Assembly: GCA_049724395.1 (NCBI GenBank)
Contig: JAUGWO010000045.1
Span: 186,001-250,000 of the forward strand
DNA: 64,000 nt
Origin: Spongospora subterranea f. sp. subterranea
Taxonomy: Eukaryota; Endomyxa: Phytomyxea; Phytomyxea; Plasmodiophorida
Direction of reading: 5' to 3'
In this document: in pieces, positions 56,058-64,000 of the stretch
Layout: each line of letters opens with the position of its first letter
Position numbering within the stretch: the first letter of the stretch is position 1
The notes under the pieces: model-generated
Databases searched by the model: none
What the model was told of the DNA's origin: nothing
What the model saw: only the letters and a program-made list of their open reading frames with translations
Made by a program: the position numbers and the translations under genes

Positions 56058-57508
56058 TCACTTGGATGGATGATCAATTTGTTCTTGAGACCCAAGTACT
56101 CGCTTTCCTTCTATTGTCTGCGCTTGCAATTCCGCATCATCGCTGCTTGGCATCGCGTCGTTAAGTTCTCGCAATCCTTTCTCGAGTGTTGCAAAAATAT
56201 TTGTTTTGTGACCATATCGATCATAAGAGAATGAGACGTCCTCTGAATGAAAGGGTCGAAATACTAAAGCCTTGGCGATATCCACGGCTCGACTACCTCC
56301 CATTTGTATGGAACATGCATCAGATGATAGTTGACTTAATACGTTTTCTTTTGAGCAATGCGTCATCAGTGATAAACGTTCATGGTCAGTCCTTCCAACT
56401 ATTAATTCTGGGAGTACAGGTGATGATAATAATGGCCATAATTGCAAAATGCATTTGCAAAATTCAGCTTTGACAAAGCTATTTGGTGATACCGGAGAGC
56501 TTCCTCGTTTATCGTTTCTGCTGAACGATTTACTGTGAGTAACCCATCTCGCAGCTAATACTGTCAATGCGCCAGGATCATTAACAATCAAGTCAAGAAA
56601 TACCCGAATGTGGATTTCTTGGTGGAGATGAGAATTACCAGGAACGAATGGCTGAGCGCAACGAATTGTGACCTAAAATTAGGCAGCATCACAAACATAG
56701 ATTCGGCTCTGCATGATTGGTTGTGTGAAGCTTACATCAGCCAAAACTTCGATAAATAGGCGAATTATAGTAATCGCTGACATTGGTATGATAACGTCAT
56801 TTGGAATACATAGCGTTTGCTCCTTCTGTTTTGAAGCTATTGGGGTAATTTTAACGGTGATTGTCGGTAAAGGTCTACTCTTAAACAGTGACGTCAACCT
56901 TCTCCAGCCTTCACGACGAGCCAAAATTTCATTCCGATTAATGGCTGACTTGGCTTTGATTGTCCCTCCGGAAATGGGGGTTGTTTCCTATATCACCAAA
57001 TATACTTTAAACCTTTACTTCTCGAACAAAAACAGATCGTTCTTACTATTACGGTCTTGCTAGACAGTTCTCTGGATATGTCGATTGTAGCAAAACCGCA
57101 TGTCATTTCTGATTGTGATCTTGCTTCATCCTCTACCAATATGCACAGTTCCATCAGCAAAAATGTCTGTGCCCGACTTGATTTCACAAGTATAAACTGT
57201 AAGGACGATATTGGGAAGCTAAATGACCAAACGTCCTCTTCTGTTGGACTCCAATGAGCTCGTAATACATATTGATTCGAAGCGGGCGTATCCCCATCAT
57301 ATAGCATTATTCTAACCGTTCTGCTTTGAATCCTGCATTATGTAAGCCATAGAGTAAACAATCAATGACATTTTGAGTACCTATGCCGGTTCATGTTAGG
57401 AATCGGAATACCATTGGCTTTGACCAGTTCAACCTGCAGGCAAACTTCGCAAGCTACTGCAGCCACTTTTAAAGTCCCCTCGGTCAACTTCAGGTCCCCA
57501 AACCTCAT
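56058..57508 (-). CDS. Multi-exon protein with C2-like beta segments, unidentified
   Basis: Minus-strand segments from ATG 57508 (MRFGDLKLTEGTLKVAAVAC) to the stop at 56058, separated by intron-like gaps. Beta-rich parts include QYVLRAHWSPTEEDVWSFSF, AQTFLLMELCILVEDEARSQ followed by SEMTCGFATIDISREL, and RLFIEVLADVSFTQP. The C-terminal 170 residues are helical and mixed. The CGFATIDI strand after an 'ELC.LVEDE' strand recalls C2-type domains of ciliary proteins such as nephrocystin-4, but I could not align it further, so no name is given. Convergent with SurE, stops about 65 bp apart. Confidence 0.45.
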
Positions 57509-57664
57509 GCCAAAGCTTTCTCGAGAAAGTTTTGGAGCGATATGATACGTTGCTGATGCATTTGGTTCCTTCTAACCAAATTATCAGTAACGCTCATAGA
57601 CAGTAATCAACTCAACGATGTACATCTATCTCAGCTAGTACGGAGGCTCTAAAGGTCGATGGCA

Positions 57665-59351
57665 TCATCGAGAATGCGGTGAAGTGTTCAGCTGGACTTG
57701 GAAGATGAGCCCGAAAAAGTTTCCGCGCGAAGCTCCTAGATTTTGGGTCTGGACGATTAAGAAACGAGACGAATTCCCCCCGAAATCGATGATGTTATCT
57801 CCATTACAATCTGCCAAATCAACAAGTTGGTCGACGCCAGCATGCGACAGCTTTGGGAACTGTTTTCTGATGATGAATGCGAACTCTTCCCTAGAAATCT
57901 ACTCATTGGGCTTAATCGAAAATCCAATAATGTGGACAGCTGACTTACTTCTCCGTTGTTATCAGTGTCGGCTCTGGCGAATATTGCCTCTAGATGATGA
58001 AGAGGAACCCCGTTTTTAAACTCGGAAGCATACATTTGCTTGTAATATAAGCAGAATTCATCGAAGTCAATTAGACCGCTCCTATCCACATCAGCGTTGG
58101 AAAATAGATCTTGAATCTGCTGATCATTTGGATCCAGTCCTAATGCTCTTAAAGCTGCTGATAGCTCTGATACAGCAATTGCACCATCCCCATCAATGTC
58201 GAATATTTGAAGAAAAGTTTTGAATACTTCTTCAAGATATGCTATGTCATCATCGTCTAACTCAATTTCTTCGTTCACTAATTGTTTTGGTACCGTAACT
58301 GTCAAAGCAGACCTCTCAGGATCAAGACGATGTGGAGGAGACACTGAACGTCTTGTATCTAAACTACGGTGAGCGATACCATGCGTGTTTTGAACAGGCG
58401 AGATGGTTGACACAGGTTTCAACTCAGACCGCAAATTCAGGTCTGGCGCGTCAGATGCGATTTCCAATTCGTCCAAAGTCGGACCTCGAGCCAGATGGGG
58501 CCGATTCAGCGTCCGAGGTGGTGCAGGATTTGCAGAAACTTCTTCGTCGACAGGGATTGAAAGAGTTGGAAGTTGAAACGTACGAGTGTTGGCGATATCG
58601 AAGCGGACAGACATAGTCCGTTGTTTAGGTTGTTCAACTGGAGCATTACGTTCAGCTTCGCGTGGCACTTGAAGATGATTGACGGATGGCTTTAAGTTTG
58701 TTCGCGGTGTTGCTAAGTTGTTGATCGTCTGGATTGTTGCAGGACTATCAGACACACCTTTACGGTTTTGCGTACTTGCAATATGGTCACCCTGTTTTTC
58801 TGAATTGGGAGATTGTTCACTATCGGAAGGATTTTCATATCCCAAAAGATCGTAAACAGCCTGCAACACAACTTAGTAACCATTATCAGTATGACCTTAG
58901 CGATGATAGCACTGACTGCGAAATCGAAGTCGTCCTTAGAGGTGAGTGCCACCATTTTGGACAGATACTGAATCAATTCAGGAACTGTTGATTGTCCAGT
59001 GAGAGAGCAGACTCGCTGTCTGGATTCGGGAGAAAGGCCATCAAGCAAATCGTTAAGATGCGTAATCACGTATGCATCAATCGCCCCAATCACGTCGACA
59101 AACGCGACAAAATCGGTAAAGTCTAAAGACGGTTTTCCTTTGTCTTTGACTTGCCCCTCAAGAATTTGGGACACCATCGAACTACTGAAACTGTAGCTGA
59201 GATCGGCAATGCATTGCTGCGCCCGTCTCGGGCTGAGTAAACCGCTATCGTCACTGAGATACTCCTGGAACGTGCGCTGCAATTCTCCCATCTCTTCGTC
59301 GGTATAGTCGACCTTTGGCATCACCGATAACCGCTTGACCATGGTTTCCAT
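57665..59351 (-). CDS. EF-hand calcium-binding protein with disordered centre
   Basis: Start ATG 59351 (a second ATG at 59342). The N-terminal 150 residues form a calmodulin-like half (VDYTDEEMGELQRTFQEYL, LDFTDFVAFVDVIGAI) with poor calcium loops. A short intron (GTCATA donor) leads to AVYDLLGYE and about 190 disordered Pro/Ser residues. The C-terminal half has four EF-hands: DIDGDGAIAVSEL, DVDRSGLIDFDEF, DTDNNGEISREEF (made by a 50-nt intron) and DCNGDNIIDF. The first two have complete loops, and the third and fourth depend on the splice. Stop near 57665. It resembles centrin/calmodulin-type proteins with an inserted linker. The target is unknown. Confidence 0.75.
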
Positions 59352-59517
59352 GGTCGTCGCTATTTCGTGGATATTCTCGTCGTAGTGGATTTCGTCCCGA
59401 ATCGATAACCGAATGAATCGTTATCTATTCTAAATCCCCAGAATCAGTCACCTTTCCACAGTTACAACTGCTGCTTGTGTTACACACAGTGTCACATGCA
59501 CTTCCTATCAGTGTCAC

Positions 59518-59880
59518 ATGACGAATTGCATGACGACGACTGTTGACGCATCACAACTCGGTGTTGTTGTTGCACATCCAAACGTAATCCGAGTGATGTT
59601 TCATTTAACAAAAGAGGTCGATCACGAAGCATCAACACCGCATGGTGATTATCATTATGATATCGTCAGTCAAAAGGACAAACGGCTTTACATTGACGAG
59701 GAGAATGCTCTCCAGATCATTCGCTGGTATCGTCCTCCCCGTGTCGTCCCGCCTGTCCGTCGCGGACACGGCAAGTTTCAGAAAGGATACCTAAACCCGG
59801 GCAAGGATCACGACGTAGGCAAGCCGAAGCGAAGATATGATGGCCATATTGAGAGGTCTGTTCCGATCCAGAAAGACTAA
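59518..59880 (+). CDS. Basic hypothetical protein
   Basis: 120 codons from ATG 59518 (a second in-frame ATG at 59530). The protein is soluble and basic towards the C-terminus. Features: VVVAHPNVIRVMFHLTKEVD, DKRLYIDEENALQIIRWYRP, PPRVVPPVRRGHGKFQKGYL. Composition and length look real, and it is head to head with the EF-hand gene and 17 bp upstream of mL41 on the same strand. I recognise no family. Confidence 0.5.
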   Translation: MTNCMTTTVDASQLGVVVAHPNVIRVMFHLTKEVDHEASTPHGDYHYDIVSQKDKRLYIDEENALQIIRWYRPPRVVPPVRRGHGKFQKGYLNPGKDHDVGKPKRRYDGHIERSVPIQKD

Positions 59881-59896
59881 AAATCTAAGAGGGAAC

Positions 59897-60149
59897 ATGA
59901 TTCCGAAACGAGGGAATAAACAGTTTTATAAAGGCAAAGGATGTATGAAGACGGGAAAAATTAGCAAAAAAGGCAACTATCGTCATATAATGCTTGCGTT
60001 TTCTCTGCATTAACTGCTCAACAGGTATATTTTTAGCCTATCCAGACCTTGATAAGATGCTAGACCTGAAAGTCCCGGATCTAACTGGATTTAAGTTGAA
60101 GGCATACGTCTCCCACGAAACCCCGCTCGCCCCTAAACCTGTAAATTGA
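59897..60149 (+). CDS. MRPL41: Mitochondrial ribosomal protein mL41
   Basis: Large-subunit mitoribosome protein. Two exons, 59897-59981 and 60025-60149, with a 43-nt intron (GTCATA...CAACAG), 69 residues. Family landmarks: MIPKRGNKQFYKGKGCMKTG with the following KISKKGNYR, then LDLKVPDLTGFKLKAYVSHE. It is shorter than animal mL41 but similar in extent to fungal forms. There is no separate presequence: the basic N-terminus probably serves for import. Tightly spaced after the preceding ORF (17 bp). Confidence 0.82.
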
Positions 60150-60301
60150 GCAACATCGCTTGAATACAGAAATCATCCCCTGAAAATCTCAACTACCACC
60201 TAGATCTTTACACTTGTATACAATAATAACTACAGAGAATTTATAAATACGGTTAAATACGTCGAGCAGAAATTGGGATTCATTGGACCTTGTCAGAGCA
60301 G

Positions 60302-61633
60302 TTACTCGCTCAACGAGATCGAGTCGAATTCCAAGGAAGCGTTATCCTGTGGATCGGACATGTTTGAAATGGGATGGACTGCTGAATGATCGGCTTCCAG
60401 GTCGTAGATATCCCTATCCTCAGACTCGAATGCATATCCACCGGTGACAATCGGAGGGAATCGATCCTGCTTCCTGTACACCTTGTAGACGAACACGATG
60501 GCGATGGCACATAATCCCCCTCCAATCCCGATCGCATATGGCGCATAAGCGGCCGATGAACCAGATGATGATTCTGCCGGATCCGATGAAGAAGGTGGAG
60601 TCGTTTGCGAATCCCACGATGGAGGTGAAGTCGTTGGATAGGCGCCCGTGCTACTTGACGATGAAGGCACCGGCGTCGACAGCACCATCGTAGTCGGGAT
60701 TGCGGTAGGATCTGAGCTGGCACTCAACGATGGTGGTGATAATGACGAACTCGGGGCTGGAGTCGTTAATGGTGATGGCGAACTCGGGACTGGAGTTGGC
60801 GATGGCGAACTCGGCATGAGAGACGCGTCGTTCGGTATTGAATCAACTCCATTTCGACATAGATTGGAAATGGATTCGGCCTCAGCATCGGATCCAGCGT
60901 AGAATAATCGTTTAAACTGATGAGTAGTGACAGCAACGACCTCTTGATACGACATGATTTCTGCAATGATAGCTCTGGTTGTGCTCATACCAAACTCGGA
61001 TATCAACCTCGACAGCGACAATACCATTGGGGACCGTTTCCCGTTGTAATTTCTGGAGAATATCGACCGGAGCGATGCCCGAGACAGAGAGCCGTTGACG
61101 GCCGGATTGAACATTGGAACCTGGACCAGGTCGTGATCAAGGTAGGGCCAGGATCTGCTGGGTTCGACCACAGCTCGCGAGGTCTCGTATAGCAATCCCA
61201 CTTTCATCACCATGGCATGGATCGCCGGATTAGCAATGACCGGGGGCGATCGGATTCCAGTAACTGTGGTCATCTCACTGAAACACGCCATATCGCGGTT
61301 GAGCTGATTGTCATCTGTGTAGTCGAGGCCGATTTCGTGGCCAGCGGCAACGACTTCCCTTGCGTGGGCGTGCGATTCTGAACACCCTCGGGCAAACCAT
61401 GTGATATTGATTGCGGGCGAACACGATAGTTCTCCATTTCTTATTCCATCTAGAACTCTCAGATTGGATAATGACGCATCGTCGATCAGACCTTCAAGTG
61501 TGAAGGCGACCAGCTGGGGACGATTGATCCATGGGTAGGACATTCCATGATCAGCGGCGACCATCGCATACGACAATGCCAACAGTACCCACATCGATGC
61601 GGATAGGATTCGCCGCGCAGGCTGAATCATCAT
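60302..61633 (-). CDS. Chitin/polysaccharide-deacetylase-like membrane protein, active site apparently lost
   Basis: Single exon, 443 codons from ATG 61633. Signal peptide (residues 1-28), then a NodB-like domain at about 35-270: QLVAFTLEGLIDDASLSNLR (motif 1 position), INITWFARGCSE, VVAAGHEIGLDYTDDNQLN (motif 2 position), TGIRSPPVIANPAIHAMV (motif 3 position), SRSWPYLDHDLVQVPM. Motif 2 lacks the His-x-x-x-His pair that binds the metal, so catalysis is unlikely. Residues 285-365 are a Ser/Thr/Pro mucin-like stalk, followed by a transmembrane helix (YAIGIGGGLCAIAIVFVY) and a 55-residue acidic cytoplasmic tail. It is divergent from the chitin synthase gene, about 560 bp between starts. Probably a cell-surface chitin-binding or sensing protein; the function is inferred. 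Confidence 0.75.
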   Translation of the reverse strand: MMIQPARRILSASMWVLLALSYAMVAADHGMSYPWINRPQLVAFTLEGLIDDASLSNLRVLDGIRNGELSCSPAINITWFARGCSESHAHAREVVAAGHEIGLDYTDDNQLNRDMACFSEMTTVTGIRSPPVIANPAIHAMVMKVGLLYETSRAVVEPSRSWPYLDHDLVQVPMFNPAVNGSLSRASLRSIFSRNYNGKRSPMVLSLSRLISEFGMSTTRAIIAEIMSYQEVVAVTTHQFKRLFYAGSDAEAESISNLCRNGVDSIPNDASLMPSSPSPTPVPSSPSPLTTPAPSSSLSPPSLSASSDPTAIPTTMVLSTPVPSSSSSTGAYPTTSPPSWDSQTTPPSSSDPAESSSGSSAAYAPYAIGIGGGLCAIAIVFVYKVYRKQDRFPPIVTGGYAFESEDRDIYDLEADHSAVHPISNMSDPQDNASLEFDSISLSE

Positions 61634-62195
61634 TGCCAGGTTTGGGACTGCGGGTTTGGATATATATAATTTACGATTACTTGCTTTGGCTTATTTGCCC
61701 CCTTGATTATCTGGGGAACACAGGGAATTGATATAAATGAGTCAACCCATTTGACTCACACTGGTCCAATCATCAGGTTTAGCCTTTGTGGACCCTTGTA
61801 TCTTAGGGCGAACGAACCCAACAAACCTCCTGGTCACCAGTCGATATCTCCCCATCATTGATCTGAGAAGGATGTGCCAGAGCCCTCCTGAGAATGACAT
61901 CTCCTCCGATTTAGGGGCAGTAAAAGAGATATGACAAAGCGACTGGAATGTCAGGGCGACGGTCGGTTGGCAAACGGTCCACAGCCACCCGTGTGAGTGT
62001 GTGAATATCTTTTGGGTCGTCTCTGTCTGGGGATTTGCCCTGTCTGGGCGATTCTGGGACCATGCAACGGGTCTGCCAAACCAGTCTGCCAAACCAACTA
62101 CTTATTTGACATTTGGCACGCGCCGCCGTCCTAGTATCGAGGGCTGGTGATTGTCGGGTTGGTCACACCTCTGGACCGCTCATCGTTGGTACGCG
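61634..62195. promoter_or_regulatory. Shared upstream region of the deacetylase-like and chitin synthase genes
   Basis: 560 bp between divergent starts. A direct repeat of gtctgccaaacca occurs twice in tandem at about 62072-62097. No gene is supported here. A bidirectional promoter is plausible but not shown. Confidence 0.4.
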
Positions 62196-64000
62196 ATGGT
62201 CGTGAACGATCAACGGTATCCTGTATCGGGCCAGTCCATGGCCGTTCAATCCGGATATGATGTCAACGAAAGTCTGGTCTATACCCCAATTATGACGTCG
62301 AATCCACTAGAGGTAGTTGGTACAGCAACTTCTGAATATCGAATAAATTCTGAGTAAATTGACGTAGTTTGACAAATTGGGATACAAGTGCCGTTTTGCG
62401 TCCGATAATACGGTGGCGTTCATCGTTATCACTATGTACAATGAGGGCCCTGAAGAGCTGACCACAACCCTTCGGGGGGTGTGCGAGAACGTCAAGGCGT
62501 TCGTCGACAGGGAGGACGACAAACAGTTCTGGAAAAGGATCGCCGTTTGCATCGTGTCCGATGGGCGAGGCAACGCGTCGCAGGAGACGCTGGATTGGGC
62601 AACGGAACGGGGGCTGTTCAGCCAGGACGATGTCGACCGGCAGCTCAACAAGGACGCTGACGTGGGCGTCCATCTGTTCGAAAGCACCATCATGTGGACC
62701 GAGGAAACCGAGGCGACCTCCAAGTACCCACCAATACAGATCATGATGGCGCTGAAAGAGCGGAATGGAGGGAAGATCGACAGTCATTACTGGTTCTTTT
62801 CCGCATTCGCAGCGCAGATCAAGCCGGAATACTGCTTCCTTTTGGACGTGGGGACAAGGCCAATGCCCAAGGCTCTGTACTTCCTGTGGGAGACGATGTC
62901 TCGCAACACCCAAATGTTGGTCAATCTCAATAACTTCGCTCCTGGACCCATTATGGCAATCTGACCCTTTGCCGATTCAGAGGTGGGTGCTGCGGTGAGA
63001 TCAGCACCATGTCCAAGTTCTCCTGTAATCTGATCCTATCCGGTCAGACGTTCGAGTACAAGGTCAGCAACTACCTCGACAAGGCCACCGAATCCGTGTG
63101 CGGGTACATCAGCGTCCTTCCTGGGGCGTTCTCGGCGTATCGATTCGCGGCGTTGACCGGATCCCCGCTCCAGAAATACTTCCACCACATTGCCACACCC
63201 ATGGATAAACTCACCCCGTTCGAGGCCAATCAATATCTCGCCGAGGATCGCATCCTCTGTTTCGAGATCTTGGCCAAAGCCGGCTGTGATTACACTCTTC
63301 ATTACGACAGGTAAGCGGGGGGGAAATCGCTTCGAATTGGGCCCGCGAATTCGACGAATCGCTAACCACGATCTCGTCCCTAGGCGAGCGGTGGCCAAGA
63401 CCGATGCCCCAACCGAATTGGTCGATCTGATCAAGCAACGCAGGAGATGGTTGAACGGGAGCTTATTGGCCACGTTCTATACTGTGATCAATACCGGCAG
63501 ATTTCTCAAGAACACGTCGCACACTCCAAAACGGAAATTTGTCATCACGATGCAGTTCCTTTACTATATCTTCCAGTTATTGGTGAGTTCCCGCTCGTCG
63601 TTGATCATGCTCAATCGCCATTGAATCGCTCCATGGCGTATCAGATGACCTGGTTTATTGTAGCGAACGTCTACTTGACGTTCTCGTTCTCACTGATTGT
63701 GATCCTGGGTCGGGATCACGTCCTCTTCGCGATTCTGCGATATATTTTCATCGGGCTCGTGATCACCCAGTTCGTTCTCGGCCTAGGTCAGCCTGAATAA
63801 CCGGGCTCCGATATGGGTTTTTCCTCATCTGTTGTTGCCGGAATCTTCAATGTCAGGCAATCGTCCAGGGTCGGTCAAGATGATGTACATGGGATGCGCC
63901 GTCCTGTGGTCGTTCATATTTCTGTTGACCACCGCCTTATCGATCTACACGCTGGCGATCGCACGCATCAACCCCTACCTACTGATCGTGGTTTTCATCC
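62196..64000 (+). CDS. Chitin synthase, fungal type without motor domain (partial, 3' end outside window)
   Basis: Plasma-membrane GT2 enzyme polymerising UDP-GlcNAc. Start ATG 62196. Introns 62313-62388, 62916-62980, 63311-63383, then one near 63583-63644 and one near 63788-63855, all in frame. Catalytic order is complete: VAFIVITMYNEGPEELTTTL, CIVSDGRG, YWFFSAFAAQIKPEYCFLLD followed by VGTRPMP, IGGCCGEI (made by splicing), TFEYKVSNYLDKATESVCGY, ISVLPGAFSAYR, YLAEDRILCFE and LIKQRRRWLNGSLLA. Membrane helices follow (WFIVANVYLTFSFSLIVI and others), and the window ends inside the helix after IARINPYLL. The N-terminal extension before the catalytic domain is short. Confidence 0.93.

Noticed and set aside
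62916-62980. Frame break in chitin synthase before the CGEI motif
   Set aside because: A 65-nt canonical intron gives NTQIGGCCGEI exactly.

Overview
The window is nuclear DNA of a gene-dense eukaryote. Coding is on both strands, intergenic gaps are mostly short, and nearly every gene is cut by small GT-AG introns. Those I could fix by reading frame are mostly 43-76 nt, with a few of 35-40 nt and one of 100 nt. A canonical fungal-type chitin synthase at the right edge, a second degenerate chitin-synthase-like gene at the left edge and a chitin-deacetylase-like membrane protein point to the fungal branch of opisthokonts. IFT46, an intraflagellar transport protein, says the organism builds a flagellum. 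Together these suggest a zoosporic early-diverging fungus or a relative (chytrid, aphelid or rozellid grade). I cannot narrow it further from sequence alone.

Layout, left to right. 0-8 kb: chitin-synthase-like membrane protein, phosphomannose isomerase (MPI), a MoaD-type molybdopterin synthase small subunit, and a RhoGEF with a duplicated DH-PH-FYVE module. 8-17 kb: G-rich intergenic repeats, PIG-V, a WDR7 homologue, TRM13. 17-26 kb: PhoD-like phosphatase, C2H2 zinc-finger protein, inositol 5-phosphatase, a coiled-coil protein with ciliary-type acidic motifs, an alpha/beta lipase, a small type I membrane protein. 26-39 kb: a 5-kb unidentified helical gene, BCD1/ZNHIT6, an F-box/LRR gene with a decayed neighbour copy, a coiled-coil protein convergent with IFT46, and a class 3 lipase that looks interrupted. 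39-50 kb: CWF19L2, exosome MTR3, NOT4, SEC12/PREB with a long acidic tail, COQ6, tRNA-Ser(AGA). 51-64 kb: ribosomal protein uS10, a deubiquitinase with chromobarrel-like N-terminal repeats, SurE, an unidentified beta-rich gene, an EF-hand protein, mL41, the deacetylase-like protein and the chitin synthase (cut by the window end).

Most genes are housekeeping: RNA processing (TRM13, BCD1, CWF19L2, MTR3, NOT4), translation (uS10, mL41, tRNA-Ser), secretion and glycans (MPI, PIG-V, SEC12, chitin genes), and cofactors (MoaD, COQ6). There is no sign of a prokaryotic operon, plasmid, prophage or CRISPR array. I saw no intact transposon.

The unusual points are the tandem RhoGEF, two degenerate chitin-metabolism proteins beside one good chitin synthase, a 10-nt terminal micro-exon supplying the MoaD Gly-Gly tail, a deubiquitinase fused to chromobarrel-like repeats, and three conserved genes (NOT4, SEC12, CWF19L2) whose frame breaks by exactly one extra nucleotide. 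Exon borders were placed by hand from reading frame and family conservation. Where I give exact intron positions the exon lengths sum to whole codons. Others are approximate, and a one-base misreading is possible.
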